A stretch of 64,000 nucleotides of DNA from Lindgomyces ingoldianus (GCF_010093535.1 NW_022985174.1:999784-1063783), one strand, 5' to 3'. Numbered from the stretch's first letter, positions 47,355 to 60,539 are shown. The notes: a model not told the origin generated them from the sequence alone. Numbers and translations are program-made.

Positions 47355-50300
47355 TTATATCCTCCCACCCTCAACAATCTCCCTACCAATCAACTCCAGC
47401 TCCCCGCTCTCTGCCGTCCTCCTTCTTTCCAGTACCCATCGATCCCCTCCCTGCTCATCATGTTCTCTTACATACGCAACACTATCCGCAGCGCTACCTT
47501 TCCGACTATGGCCACCCTTCCACCCGCCTCCAGGCGTCATAGGTGAGTTCGTAGAGATGGGTGATACGAGGCCAAGAGACTGGCGACGAGGCGCCGAGCC
47601 CGGTGCAGAGGCTAGGGTAGGGGAGGAGAGATTTGTGTCGATGGAATTAGAATGGGGGTGAGTGAAGGTTGTTGAAAGACTTAGGGGAGGCGGGGAGATT
47701 CCTATGCCCGCGGCCATTTTGGAGCGCGGTAATGGGGGCGGTGGCATGTCATGGGCAGAATGGTTCTGAGATTGGGATTGGGCTTGACTTATCGGGCTGG
47801 AAAGAGAGTTGTAGTCTGAGGCTGTTAAGGTTGGGCTTCCGGGTCTTTCTTCCTCGGCTGAACTGTCTTCTGAGCTGGAGGAATACTCCCCCGGAATAGC
47901 GTTCACTGCATCGAGAGCCTCGTTGTCGTCCTCGAATTCGTCATCTACGACTGGGACAGAGTCATCGCTGTCACCAACTTCTACGCTACCTCTGGAATAA
48001 TTCGCCATCGGGCTAGCTGTCCCGGGGACGTATTGCATACCCATAGGACTCGAGTTTCGTGGGCTGTTACCTGTGGAACTGCCTAAGCTGGCTCTACTTC
48101 CCCCAAATGCGCCTTTTCGTAGTTTCATGAGAGAATCGAGGCTCATGTCTGGATCATCATCTCGCCAGCCATACGGACTGATCCGTGCTAGCTGCGCGAG
48201 GCCTGGACTCTGTATCGGTTGTTGTCCGTCACGGAAATGGTTGAGGCTGATGAACGAGTTTCTCGTGCTGTATTCGCTACGTTCCGTGATGGGCGTGAGG
48301 TTGGGTTCACGCACGGCATTGCGGCCGCTAACACTGCGACCGAGACCTGATGGCCCGAAGAAGCCACCATAGGCGTTTACTGCCTCTCCCTGGGCGCTAG
48401 CATAGAACCCGAATTCCTGGCCGTAGAACTCTTCATAATCACTCGCAAGCGCTTCAGCGTTTGCCTCGGCAATCATGGGATCGTCTTCTAGCGCAGAGTC
48501 GTACTCGCTGTAATCGTAATCGTCCACAAAGCTAGAGTCCATACCAAACCCGTCATCATCAAACGGAAAACCAGCAGTGTCTAGACTATAGCGCCCATCA
48601 TCGGGTATAAGGCTAGGACGCGAGTCGCTGAGAGAAGAGTCACCAGCATCAGAGCTTACTTGTCCAACATCAACGCTTTCCTTGCGCGCGAACCGTCCTT
48701 CTGCCTCTGCACGGTTTGCAGCATCTGCAAGCGCATTGTGGTAAGCGTCAAGATTGCCGAAGCCCGGTACAGGCCTTTGAGCGGCTGTGGAGGTTTTGTG
48801 GGCAAGAGATGGTTCGGCCTTGTTGATATGTCGTGTGAGATCGTCGTCATCTGCTTCGTATCCAGCTTCTGAACTCGATATATCCGGTGGATGAGAAGAA
48901 AGGCCAATTTTAAGCTCTTCGATGGGTGGTGGTTTCATCTTGCGTTCAAATAGCGGATGGGATGGGTCGTCAAATACGTTTTCATCAAATTCGACAGCGT
49001 CAATGTCTCCCTGCTCTTCGATCATGCCATCATCAAAGTACAAATCATCATCCAAATCCACCTTGCCTGTGCTCGGTTCATCTGTCGCAGTGGTGTTCGT
49101 GTCTTCGGGGGTATCGGCAGGAGTGAAATTCGATTTATCTCCAGGCCCATGTGAAAGCTCCATCAAACCAAGCCCACGCATCTCAGTGATAGGGACATCG
49201 GATCCATTCAAGTGCCGTCCAGGTGCAGGCAAATGAACACTCTGAACCATGTCGTTGGAAAGGGCAAATCCGATAGCATTTCCGTTTGCATCGCGAGGTG
49301 TCTGTAGCTCTCCATTCATGCTAATTGGACTCATTGGGTTGTTGTGCATGGGTAGGGTGAATGAGGAGAAGTCGAAGGCAGACATTCCAGGAGACATAGA
49401 TGCGTCGCCAAAGTCGTAGTCGTCGCCAAGCATGGGGATGTCTTCCTCGAATCCGTCATCCATGTCAAAGTCATCCATGCCATAGTCGTCATAGTCATCG
49501 TCAAGCGTAGTTGTCGACATGCGAGTTTGTTTAGAAGCCTTTTCGGCTGCCTTCTGCTTATGCCTCTCTTCGAGCAGCTTCTCTTGTGCCGAGTCATTGC
49601 CGGCAATCTGGAAGCTGAATCTTGAGGATCTGCTCGTGAGGTGTGCGGGCAGACCAGCCGGTACAAATGATGGATCTGTGACTGAAGTAGCTCTTGACCG
49701 GGATGAAGGCGGTGTCTTGGTTGATTTCCTCTTCCGCGGCGTTTCGTCGGTGGAGGCATCGGTAGGGCTTGACGCTTCTTGCACTGGTGATAAGACGGAT
49801 GATTCGAAGTCATCTAGAGTCTTCTCAGGAGGAGGGGGAGGAGGGGGAGGAGGAGGAGGAGGAGGAGGAGGAGGATAAGAAGAAGAAGAAGAAGTAGAGG
49901 GTAATGAATGTTGAGGAGGAGGCGCTGGAGGAGAATCTTTGGGCAGAGGCGGAGGGGGTGGCGGAGATCTTTGAGGAGGTGCAAGAAGAGAGTTTCTCGC
50001 GAGAAAATCCCGATTCACTAGCTGTTCCGCTCGAATGGCGGCCTGGGAGGCTTCGTAACTGCTATCGTCATCGAAATGCTCCCGAAACACAGGGGTGTGT
50101 TCGCGTTCCACTTTGGGTGGACTGTAGCGATCAGCTTCTTGTGGGGTATTTCCCGAGGGCGGCCTGCTCGGATCGTTCCCATATGCATTATTATACGAGA
50201 AGTTTCGGTTCGGTCGAGGAACGCTGAAGTCGTGGAAAATTCGTCCGCGAATACTCGGATCGTAGTCGTCTGGCATGGGAGGCACTACTGAGGGCGATCG

Positions 50301-51065
50301 ATGGCTGACTAATGACTCGTCTGCGAGGTGTTCTAACGGCTGCCCAGACCTGCGTCGCATCAAAAGAGACATGGGATTCCGCAGAGTCAGCCTGGATTTG
50401 ACAGACTTCTGTTGGCCAGCTGGGGTGTTTGCAGGCTTGGGCGCACTCGAGAACCTGTCGCTGAAGCCACCGACGAGTGACGTCTGGGAGCGGGATTTCG
50501 TTGAGTAGTCCGAAGCAATGCTGGGTGGTGATAGCTGTGAAGATGGCTGCGCAGGGTATGAGTCCTGTACTGCGTGCTCCACCACCTCGACGAGGCTCTG
50601 CCCTTTCGACCGGAAGCCTGGCACTGGGCTCGACTGTGCATTCCTCGACGAGGGACGCTGATTATCATGTCCTGGCGACAAAAACTGGTCCTGGAGGGAC
50701 ACCAAACCGGGGCGCATCCCTCGGGTTTCCGCTATTTGATTGTTTATGCCAGTAGAACTTGAGTGTGTGCTGGTGGGGGGTTGGGGACTGGTAACGGCAG
50801 AGCTTGCGGACGAACGATCGATCCGCGAGGCTACGCGTGGAATTGGCGGGAGCTGCGGTGGATAGGGCGAGACTGGAGAGCCAGAGTTGAAACTGGCATT
50901 GTCGGCCGGCCGCGTCGCAGGAAAAACCTCGGGCGACTGCAGCGAGGGTGAGGGCGTGGGGATCGGCTGCGCGCCCGCGGTATTGGGGGGATCTGGAGAG
51001 GCAGGATTCGAGACATTGCGCCTGTTGTGGTTCCGTAGGTACGAAAACATGTTGGAGGGCGCCAT
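47355..51065 (-). CDS. Large, mostly disordered fungal protein, 1,236 aa
   Basis: A single uninterrupted frame of 1,237 codons. The N-terminal 400 residues are Ser/Pro/Thr-rich. Next is a proline block with a run of 16 Pro, a basic segment (TPRKRKSTKTPPSSRS), a short charged helix (EKLLEERHKQKAAEKASKQ), and then long acidic Asp-rich stretches (for example DDYDDYGMDDFDMDDGFEED). The C-terminus changes character to an ordered-looking basic motif (YVREHDEQGGDRWVLERRRT, then LIGREIVEGGRI). As I recall, such a conserved tail ends an unnamed protein family of Pezizomycotina. Many Ser-Pro and Arg-x-x-Ser sites suggest heavy phosphorylation. There is no TM segment or signal peptide. Function is not known and I assign none. 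Confidence 0.85.
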   Translation of the reverse strand: MAPSNMFSYLRNHNRRNVSNPASPDPPNTAGAQPIPTPSPSLQSPEVFPATRPADNASFNSGSPVSPYPPQLPPIPRVASRIDRSSASSAVTSPQPPTSTHSSSTGINNQIAETRGMRPGLVSLQDQFLSPGHDNQRPSSRNAQSSPVPGFRSKGQSLVEVVEHAVQDSYPAQPSSQLSPPSIASDYSTKSRSQTSLVGGFSDRFSSAPKPANTPAGQQKSVKSRLTLRNPMSLLMRRRSGQPLEHLADESLVSHRSPSVVPPMPDDYDPSIRGRIFHDFSVPRPNRNFSYNNAYGNDPSRPPSGNTPQEADRYSPPKVEREHTPVFREHFDDDSSYEASQAAIRAEQLVNRDFLARNSLLAPPQRSPPPPPPLPKDSPPAPPPQHSLPSTSSSSSYPPPPPPPPPPPPPPPPEKTLDDFESSVLSPVQEASSPTDASTDETPRKRKSTKTPPSSRSRATSVTDPSFVPAGLPAHLTSRSSRFSFQIAGNDSAQEKLLEERHKQKAAEKASKQTRMSTTTLDDDYDDYGMDDFDMDDGFEEDIPMLGDDYDFGDASMSPGMSAFDFSSFTLPMHNNPMSPISMNGELQTPRDANGNAIGFALSNDMVQSVHLPAPGRHLNGSDVPITEMRGLGLMELSHGPGDKSNFTPADTPEDTNTTATDEPSTGKVDLDDDLYFDDGMIEEQGDIDAVEFDENVFDDPSHPLFERKMKPPPIEELKIGLSSHPPDISSSEAGYEADDDDLTRHINKAEPSLAHKTSTAAQRPVPGFGNLDAYHNALADAANRAEAEGRFARKESVDVGQVSSDAGDSSLSDSRPSLIPDDGRYSLDTAGFPFDDDGFGMDSSFVDDYDYSEYDSALEDDPMIAEANAEALASDYEEFYGQEFGFYASAQGEAVNAYGGFFGPSGLGRSVSGRNAVREPNLTPITERSEYSTRNSFISLNHFRDGQQPIQSPGLAQLARISPYGWRDDDPDMSLDSLMKLRKGAFGGSRASLGSSTGNSPRNSSPMGMQYVPGTASPMANYSRGSVEVGDSDDSVPVVDDEFEDDNEALDAVNAIPGEYSSSSEDSSAEEERPGSPTLTASDYNSLSSPISQAQSQSQNHSAHDMPPPPLPRSKMAAGIGISPPPLSLSTTFTHPHSNSIDTNLSSPTLASAPGSAPRRQSLGLVSPISTNSPMTPGGGWKGGHSRKGSAADSVAYVREHDEQGGDRWVLERRRTAESGELELIGREIVEGGRI
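49828..49893. repeat. (GGA)n and (GAA)n microsatellites inside the coding sequence
   Basis: GGA-type triplets (about 49,828-49,874), then GAA triplets. On the minus strand they encode the polyproline run and the preceding polyserine run of the 1,236-aa protein. Length variation between strains is likely. Confidence 0.85.
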
Positions 51066-52689
51066 TGTGGAGGACCGAGCGTATCGTGTGAGGAGAGGCT
51101 GTCACCGCGTTGCTTTTGCGTGGGTTTCGCGCAGCTGCTGCCTCGATAATATCTTGCGCCTCAGCGAGGCCATGAACTGACAGTGACCATCACCGGCGGG
51201 GGCGAGCGACCAGCAATGGAGCGTTGACTGGGCAGGGCTATTGTTGCAGCGATAGGAAAAGGCGTCTTAGAATTATTCCGGCGTCGCACAAGCTCGGAAC
51301 GACTGGACAACCTCCGCGCGTTGGAGAGCGATGATTAGACAGGCGAGTGGTGCTGACTGCAGTGCAAGGGCGCGACGGATGACGGACGGGAGAATATGGA
51401 GAGGATGAGAAGCTTGATGAGGTGTGCGGTGGTGGATTCTGGAAGCGTGATGATGCGGCCTGCGCTGGTGGTGCTTTCTCTCCTCCCGTCCCCGGCCCAA
51501 GGTTCAATGCACCGTCTACAGGGATCAGCCCGCTCCAGCTTCCTCAACCCAGGCGAGGTGAATGCTCCTTGCTGGGACATGCAGGCCTTCATTCTATCAT
51601 CTCTCCCCGTCTTCTTCACCACATCCACGATAGCCCAGCGTGGAGCCACTGCGATAATTTTAGGACCAAGCCATCACATGGCCGCCACCAGGCTGTAGGG
51701 CTGAAGGCCTTCCATTGTCGGAAACCAATCACGTCTCACATCCGCCCACGTAGCAATGCTCCGCTCCTCAAGGATGACTAACTATCAGTTCCGCAACTTA
51801 TAGCAGATATGCAGTATCCCTTTATCTTGCTCAGCAGGAGGGAGGAGAGGATTATGACGAGCAAAAGGAGAGCCCCAATGACATCTCTAGGCCACGAAAT
51901 CTGTATATATCAGCTCCATAAGTTCTAACCAACTCCTCCAGTTTGCCGTCGTAACGTACCTGACAGCGATTGATGTCGGACCAGCCTAGAAATAATCTCT
52001 AATACTTCCCCAGTTCCAGTAAAATGTTCAACAGAACCACTCTTTCCTGTCAACATTCCATTGCAGGCATTAACATCCTGCACTTGAAGCATCCTCCTGA
52101 CAATGCCTAATCGAGGACATGAACTGTGGAAGCATTGTGATCTTGAAATCTCTCGATATCTTAAGAAATGGTGCCCTTCTCGCTTTGTGTTTTAGTTTAC
52201 CCGTAACACATCTACCCATCGACAGCTTCAATCAGAAGTTCATCACCTACCCACCCCAGCATCGCGACCACAGCCCCCGACCAGGCACACAACCCGCTCC
52301 CACCTGCCTCCTCGTAACTCCAGCTCCAATCCCGAAGACCCACCAGCATCCTAACACCGCCCTGTTGATCCCCACAGCGCACTGCCAGTTCCACCGCCTG
52401 GCCATCCACATCCCATCCTCTTCTACTTTTCAAATACTCACTAAAACGGCCAAGCCAACAAACCTCCAGTCTAAAGTGCGCACCCCCAACATCACCTCCC
52501 AACATCACCTCCACCTGTCAATCCGACCCCCGCTTCTGGTACAACCTCCACTTCTTTCTCTTCAACTTCCCACTCCAACTCCTCCTGCACACGACGCAAA
52601 ACCATCATCTCTCCCTATTACATCGGCCTCCCATGCCTCACCTCAACCAAAAGGCAAGTATTCCTCTCCGGCACCATTGACTCCACATC
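51066..52689. other. Region upstream of the disordered-protein gene, no supported gene
   Basis: GC-rich sequence next to 51,066 should carry the promoter and 5' UTR of the minus-strand gene. Overlapping open frames at 51,238-51,781 on both strands lack recognisable features. A 241-codon plus ORF at 52,119-52,844 is Pro/His/Thr/Ser-rich and low-complexity. I regard it as a chance frame in C-rich DNA that overlaps a possible frameshifted gene end. Confidence 0.4.
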
Positions 52690-52936
52690 CAAGCACAAAC
52701 AGCATTCCACCCAAGCCAATGCTAGACGAGTTCTTAGCCCATAAGTTAGGGGAAGGGTGCAGAGGAGTGGAAGTCGGACGAGGAATTGGAGGATTTGCGC
52801 GGCGCATGATTTGGCGCCTATTGTTGAAATGGCGCCTGGGCTGAGGGAGAGTTATTTGAAGAAGAATGAAGGGCTGGTTGCGTTGGTGCAGGAGCTTGGC
52901 TGGAAATGGAGGGAGAGAGAACGTGGAAGGGCGTAG
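52690..52936 (+). pseudogene. Frameshifted C-terminal gene fragment
   Basis: Three plus-strand frames each carry a protein-like piece that together read as one C-terminus. MLDEFLAHKLGEG is followed in the next phase by EEWKSDEELEDLRGA. In a third phase comes HDLAPIVEMAPGLRESYLKKNEGLVALVQELGWKW with a stop at 52,934-52,936 (pieces quoted separately, junctions not restored). The amphipathic, charged character of adjacent pieces argues for one gene broken by at least two frameshifts. I do not recognise the family. Sequencing error is an alternative. Confidence 0.3.
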
Positions 52937-53516
52937 GGAAGGCATGATACAGGGATTTTGAGTATGTATTAGATACCCAGGCTTTCCAATTTAAACATAT
53001 GCATCCTAGAGACCTCAATGTCGTCTGGCGTAGCTCAAGTCGACAATTAGTGGAGATCACGTGTACCGACATTAGTCAGATCACCTGCCTCTTATCTCAC
53101 GAGTCAGACCCTTAACCTAGAATCGCCCTTAACTTATTTAGGAATAGACAGAACTTCTAAAACTTCTAAGCTAATTAAAACTTCTAAGAACTTCTAGAAA
53201 CTTCTAAACTAATTAAAACACACTAAATAAAAAAGAGGTAATTCTATTTTAAGAGTCTAAAGGAAAATAGTAGTTATTTATATGTATCTTAATTTATCTA
53301 TTAGCTATTAGTGTTACTATCTTTAATAGTGTACTTTACCCTCTAATACTGCGTTAAAATTTTTAAAATTACTATTATTATAAAGCGCTTATTCTGCTCT
53401 ATAATATATATTAAACATAGATAATGCCAGCACTCTATCTAACACGCTAGTAGACGCACTAGCAGACGCGCTAACTATAGCTTTATTTAGTAACTTTTTT
53501 TTATTATTAAGCTTAC
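52937..53516. mobile_element. Edge of the right AT-rich island, left part of an interrupted repeat
   Basis: Composition drops sharply to AT-rich at about 53,100. From there to 53,516 the sequence has the TpA-rich look of RIP and includes degenerate ACTTCTAA repeats (about 53,150-53,215). It is contiguous with 61,134 onwards once the retrotransposon at 53,517-61,128 and one CTTAC copy are removed. It is therefore probably the left part of the DUF6589-like repeat. Confidence 0.5.
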
Positions 53517-54105
53517 TGTTACGGCCAACGAACAGACCGTAATGACTCAGCTCGCTATCACACACAGCCCCAAGCATAACAGATGGAAGATAGTTAACCC
53601 CGCAATCAACAGACCTTACAACTAAACAGAGGAGGAATAGCGCTATCTTATAGATAAATGCTTAGCAGAATGCATTGTCTAATAAGACCTTACAGGCTTG
53701 CAGGCTGTACAGGCTAGACAAGCATACAGCATGCAAGCATGCAGAGCATGCAACTATTATGTATATAGTCTTAATTTTAACTATAGTTAGAAGGTTGTAA
53801 TTAACGTTTAGTTTATTCTTTATAATAGACTAAGAAGCTTAATCCTTTCTAAAGAGGATTAAGCTACCTTATATATCTTATAACATATATACCTCTAACT
53901 CTTGTCTACCTAACTAGTACAACTTAGCTACCTATACAGCTATAGGGACAAACTACAGCCTACCTTCTAAAACCCTAACTATTCTTTACTCTGCTTAACA
54001 GACTGTACACCTAATCTAGCTAAGTTCTCACCCCCCCTTTATTAATACCTACATAGGCTGTTGTACTCTAGAAAACACTATTTCCCTAGAGTAAAGATTA
54101 TAACA
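53517..54105 (+). repeat. 5' LTR of the chromovirus
   Basis: 589 bp, preceded by CTTAC. Its first half keeps CG words (TGTTACGGCC), while its last third is TA-converted. Confidence 0.92.
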
Positions 54106-57100
54106 TTAATTACTACCCCTCTAAAAAGTATAGCACCTCACACCTCCCTTAATATTAGCATAATAGAAGCTAGTGTAGCTAGCACTAGTAAAACCCTATC
54201 TTAGAATAAGAAAGAACATAGTTAGCAAATATAGTATCTCTATTAAAAAATTAAAGCACTTAGAACCTAGCTTTAATAATAACTCTACATCTAATAACTA
54301 CACACTCTTTATCTAAAAGTTGCTAAGCTCTGCAATGCTACTAGAAAAAAGACTAGTGTTAAGTTAAAAAAGTTACTACACCTAGCCCTACTTAAACTAT
54401 TTAACAGCATAGCTAAAGACCTTAAGCTATTCTTTACTTAATGCTATTTATACATGTAGTATAATAAGGGCGCTTTCTAGACAGATAAAGAAATAATCTT
54501 ATAAATAAAGCTCTACCTAGAAGGACCCCTAGCTATCTAGTTCTAACTACACGCAGACAATTAAATAAAACATAAAGTAACTAAAAAAAATTTTTTATTT
54601 ACACTTAAAAATTTTTTTAAAGCTTAAATGCCTTTAAACAAGCCCTTACAATAATTTATAGCTAGGCTAACTAAAAGGAAAAGGCAGTTAACAGAATAAA
54701 CACTTTATAATAAGGAAAAAGCACTATCTAATTATATGCAGCACGCTTCTGTAAACAACTAGCTATTAGCAGATAGACTAACAAAGTAGCTGTTAGAAAA
54801 ATGTTCTATAATAGACTATCTAACGCAATTAAAGACAAATTTATGCATTATAGCAAACTAGAAAAATTTAAAAAATATATAAAAAAAGCAACTACATATA
54901 ATAATTAGCATTAAGAATGTCTTTAAGAAAAACGCCCTAGTATAACAACCTAAAAACTAAAAGTATTCTAGAGAAAAAAAAAGACCTAAAGGTTTAACAG
55001 CAAACTAATAGATCTTAGCTATGCTAAACATATATAGAGCTTAACTAAGAAAAAAAGCAAGTTCTAAATAAGTAAAAAGCCACTACTAAGTACTAAACAA
55101 CAGAAATAGCTTAAAGAAAAAGTGTGCCTTAACTGTAAAAAAGTAGAACATTATAGAAGAGAATGCCTAGACTCTGTTAACTAAGAGAATAAAGATAAAA
55201 GACTAACTATAAAAGCAATATATATAGAGTAGGGTCTAACAGGACTAGAAATTCTAGACAGACTAAATAAGAACCTCTGCTAGTAATATAAAGGTAATTA
55301 TAAATTTAACAGATGCCTAATAAAATACTAGAAGGTTAAAGTTTAGAACAACAATAACATATTTAAGGCACTAGAACAGGCAGCTATCTATAAAAGATAG
55401 TAAGGCTACACACAAGCAACAACATATGTTGCAAATGTAAGAGAAGGAAAAAAACTATTTCCCCTAAAGCAGCTAATAACTAGAATCTTTGCCTAAGAAC
55501 TATAATACTAATTTAACTACAGCAATTACTAGAAATGCAGCAATACCTATAACCTACAAAATTATAAAAAAATAATGTATAAAACACACATTAATAACAA
55601 CGCAGACACTTATAGTATAATTAAAAAAATTACTAAAACTTACTACACTATTCTAAATAATAAGAAACAGTAGAAAATGTTCTAAAAAATTTTAAACAAA
55701 GAAAAGGGCCCTAACTAGTAATGCACCCCTCTAATAACTCTAAAACTATGCAATTAAAAAGCTAACACACCTCCTCTAGCATTAGCTATTATGTAAAAAG
55801 ACTTAGAAACTTGCTAATAAAATAGATATTGCATTTTATGTAAAAGCTAAAAACATAATAAGTTCTAATGCACATACTAAAGCTACCCCTTATAAATAGT
55901 ACAGACAAAAGAATACCTAAAATAGACGCAGGTTTAACTAATACTAGTCTAAAATAACTTTAGAAACTGCCCTTACAACTAGTATCTATGTGTTAATAAA
56001 TATTGCCTAAAACACTAGCTAACTAAATATAAAGCTAGCTAGTAGCTATACAGAATTTAGGCAAGTAAACTTGCAGACAACACGCTCCCTAAAATAGCAT
56101 TAACTTATAAAATGCCTTAGTGTGCCTACTGCAACATTAGAACTAAGCACAAGTAAAAACTCTAGACAGAATGTAAAAGCTAAGCAGATTACATATTCTA
56201 CTATTTTTAGTAAAGAGCTTATTAGCAAAATAACTAAATGCTATATTACTATAAAATAGAAGACTAACACTGCACAGTAGCAAAATGCATAATATAAGGT
56301 TATTAAGAATATAAAATATAAGCTAATAAAATTAAAAGCTACTAAAAAAAAGCTTTTAAAGTAAAAGAGAATAATAGTATAGACTATCTAGAAGTTCTTT
56401 ATAAACTCTGTACTCTTATTACTGTAAGATAAGGACTAGGCAGAAGCCTAACTACAGAAATAACTCTTTCCTGCCTAGAACAAGAATAGACAAGCCTTAC
56501 GCTAATAGACAGCAGTTACACCTTTATAGTAATTAACTCTACTTAGGTTAACTAAAAATAAATACTCTTTAAAAGTAAAAAAAAACCTTTTAAAGTAACT
56601 CTAGCAAACACCTTATTAATTAAATATAGAGTAAGATAGATACAACTTAAAACTTATAAACTTACTATAGATGCTAAAGGAACTAACAACTAGATATTCT
56701 TTAACATCTTGCTACTAAGAAGAAAATACTAAGTAATACTTAAGTATAATTAGCTTTATAGACATAACCTAATAATTAACTAGCAAACTATAACTCTTAT
56801 AACAAAAGAAAACTACGCTAGAATAACATAGTTAGCCTACTATAATAACTTATGCACCTTCTACTAATAAGCAAAAAAAGGAAGCAGATATTTCCTAAAA
56901 AAAAGAAAACTAAAGAAGTTCCTTTACTAAGAACTAAAAGCTTAGGCAGTCTATTTAATAAAGAAAAAACTAGAGAAAATGTCCTTTAAAAAATTCTAGT
57001 AAGAATAAGACCTTAACTAGATAAGAATCTATAGAATTGCGCATAAAACAAGAAACCTACTAGAAGAATATAAAGAATATAAAGACATATTTAAAACCCT

Positions 57101-60100
57101 AGAAGACCTAGAAGAACTACCCCTGCATTAGCTATAGGATCACGCTATTAATCTTAAACTAGAACCCTAGCTAAAGGCTTATAAACTCTAACTATTAACT
57201 AAGGCCTAGAAAGACGCACTACAAGAGTACGTAGATAGAATGCTATTACAAGGACATATCTAAGAAAGTAACAGCCTAGTAGCATTAGCAGTAGTCTTTA
57301 CAAAAAAGAAAAATAGTAAAGTAAAAGTATATTAGAACTATTAAACTCTAAACAATAACACTATATAAAACTAGTACCCCCTTCTAATAATCTAGGACAT
57401 TATAAACTAACTAAAAGAAACTAAGCACTTTACTAAGTTTAATGTCTAAGATAGATTTAATAAGATAAAGATTAAATAAGAACATAAATAGATAACAGCC
57501 TTTTAAACCTTTAAAGGACTATATAAACTACTTATTATGCTCTTTAGACTTACTAACGCACCTGCAACTTTTTAGAGAGTTATTAACACAGCCTTAAATC
57601 TATACTTTAACATATTTATACTTGTATACCTTAACAACATACTAGTATACATAAAGGAAAGCTGTAATAATTACATATCTAAAGTAAAACTTATATTAGA
57701 ACGCCTTAGGTAATACAGTCTACACCTCTAGCTAAAAAAATGCAAATTTAATGTATAAGAAACTAAGTACCTTAGATTTATTATAAACTAAAACTAAATA
57801 AAAATAGATCTAAAGAAGGTTACTAAAGTACTTAAATAGCCTGTACCTAAATCTATTACTAAGATTAGGGGATTTCTTAGACTAACAGGCTACGTACGCA
57901 GAATAATTAAGGATTACTCTAAAATAGCGCTCCTACTTACTAACGCTATAACAAAGAAAAAAGCGTTACATAAGTTCTAATAGATAATAGAAATAGATTA
58001 ATCTTTTAAAAAATTAAAAAAAATTATTACTAGCTATTTAGTTCTTTAAATGTATAACTTAACTTTTAAAACTAAGGTACACACTAACGCCTTAAAACAA
58101 GCTAAAGAAGCAGCCTTTCTACAAAAATAAAAAGACAGCTACTAGCACCTAGTAGCATACTATTTAGCAAAGTTTGCCCTTGTAGAACAAAAATATACTA
58201 TTTCTAATAAGGAACTTAAAGCTATAGTTAACGCCTGTAGAAATTAAAAAGTTAAATTATAAAAGCTTAAATAATAATTTATTATTTATACTAACTATGC
58301 TAACTTAATAACTTTTTTAATAACAAAGAAACTCTCTCTAATGCATGTACAATAGGTAATAGAGCTAGCATAATTTAACTTTATTATTAAACATGTCCTT
58401 AAAAGCAGCAACTAATAAGCAGATGTCCTTAGCAGACATTCTAACTATTTTAAAGAATTAGATAAAAACATAGAAGAGTTTACAATTTTTAAAGAAACTA
58501 ATTAAGGTCTAGTATATAATAGGCTAGAACTAGAGGGACTAATCTGTTCTCTAATAATTACAGAACACAGATAGAAAAACCTTATTAAAGAATATTATAA
58601 GGCCCTAATGTTTAGGCACTCTAGAATAGGATTACTTTAAAAAAAAATAAAAAAAGTAATTTTTAAAAATGTCTTATAACTAAAATACTTATGCACTAAA
58701 GTACTATAAAAATGTAACCTCTGCAACAAAAACAACCCCTAAAGACACAAACTATACAGACAACTTTAGCTAATAGTAGCACCTAAACAGCTTTAGACTA
58801 TAATAATAATAGACTTTATAACTAGACTACTACTATCCTAAAAACCTAGTACAAAAAGGCTTTACAACATAATTACAGTAATAGTTAACAAAACTACAAA
58901 GTTTATTCTTGTATAAGTAATAAAAAAAAGTATAACTGCAAAAGAATTTATGTTTAAAATAAAAAAAAATCTCTTTATAACCTATAAATACCTGCAGATT
59001 ATTATTTTAAATAGGGATAAACTTTTTACTAGTAAATACTAGACAACTATAGTCTAACACTTTAAGATATCCTATAAACTTTCTACAGCTTATTACCCTT
59101 AAACAGACAGACAAACAGAACAAATAAACACAAAAATAAAAAAATATCTATAAAAATACATCTTATATAAGCAAACAGACTAGCTAAAATAGTTGCTAAT
59201 AGCCTAGTTAGCTATTAACACTACACAGTCTACCTTAACTAAAACAACCCTGTACAAAGCAAATTTTAGTTACTCTTACAGATATAAGCTTTTTAGGACC
59301 TAGCTAACAGACCTGCTAGAGGCCTTAAACTAGATAACATAACTATTAGAAATATACTAAAAGTTAAGTAAAAAAGCTTAGCTTATAGCTAAAGCTATAA
59401 AAACATTAGCAAATTAACACTAGTAAACAGCACTAGAAATACATCTTTATAACTATATATATTTAAATACTATAAATCTTAGAAACCCTTAACTAGCATA
59501 GAAGCTAGCTAAAAAATAAATAGGGCTTTATAAAGTTATCTAAACCTGCCTAAAAGCATATAAGCTTAAACTACTAAGAGACATAAAAATCTTCCTATAG
59601 TTCTACATTTCTAAGCTAGAACTAGCACCTAAGGATATCCTGTTAGTAACTTAAAAATAAGATAAAAAGGAACTTAAATACAAAGTTAAAAAAATCTTAG
59701 ATAAAGAAAAAAATTATTACTTAATAAAGTAGGTAAGATACCTAACCTGTAAAAACACCTAAAAACCTGTTATAAACCTACAGAACGCCTAGAAGGCGCT
59801 ATAAGAGTATTACTTACGCCTTTTAAATTAAACTATCTAGGCAAAAGCTCCTTAGACTAGAAAACACTAGCATTAAATAAAACTGCAGCTACATTAGCTA
59901 GCTATAATGTAGGAAGTCTACAACCCTTTAATGCAGGTTAAGAAGGAGGAAGACCTGCTGCTTCTGCCTTAAGCGCTTTAAGCTTATCTAGCAATAAGAG
60001 GTCTTTTTCTAGATATTTTACTCTTTAATCTACTAGAAGATTAAGTTGCTTCTACACTCTCTTCTAACAAGCTATAAAAGATTGTAGGCGCTGTAAAGAC

Positions 60101-60539
60101 TTAGCTTACTTCTGCATTTTCTTTTCCTTCTTACGCATTTTATCTTAGTAAGCCTTCTCTAACTCTACTTGCAACCTTTTTTACTCCTTTTCTAAACAAT
60201 TCTAGGATGCATCTAACATAAATGCATTACAATAACACCCTTTTTAAACACATTCTACACACTTGTCTAATAATAAGGACATTACGTAAAAGGAACTGCT
60301 TAAGCAGTAAGCGCTGCAAGGACACATCTTTGTACAACAAAGTAGATTAAGTTAAGCAACAGTCTAAAGATAATAAACAAAAGCAGAAAGACAACAAGCC
60401 TAATAGGGCATAGTTAAAAAGGATAAGCGTATGTAAGGTGTTTATAAAGGGACATGTACTAGCTAAAAAGAAAAAAAACCTAACACTTACAACAGGAAAA
60501 ACATAACAGCAAGGACACTAACTAGAAGAGAAGCCTGCG
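54106..60539 (+). pseudogene. gag-pol of the chromovirus, inactivated by RIP
   Basis: Internal 6,434 bp with domain order Gag zinc knuckle, (protease), reverse transcriptase, RNaseH, integrase, chromodomain. Both metal-binding Asp of RT are changed to Asn, and multiple Trp and Gln codons are stops. The chromodomain-like end probably targeted insertion to heterochromatin, which fits an insertion inside another repeat. No primer-binding site was recognised next to the 5' LTR. Confidence 0.85.

Noticed and set aside
52119..52844. 241-codon plus-strand ORF
   Set aside because: Low-complexity Pro/His/Thr composition in C-rich DNA, and its end overlaps protein-like pieces in the other two frames, so it is probably a chance frame.
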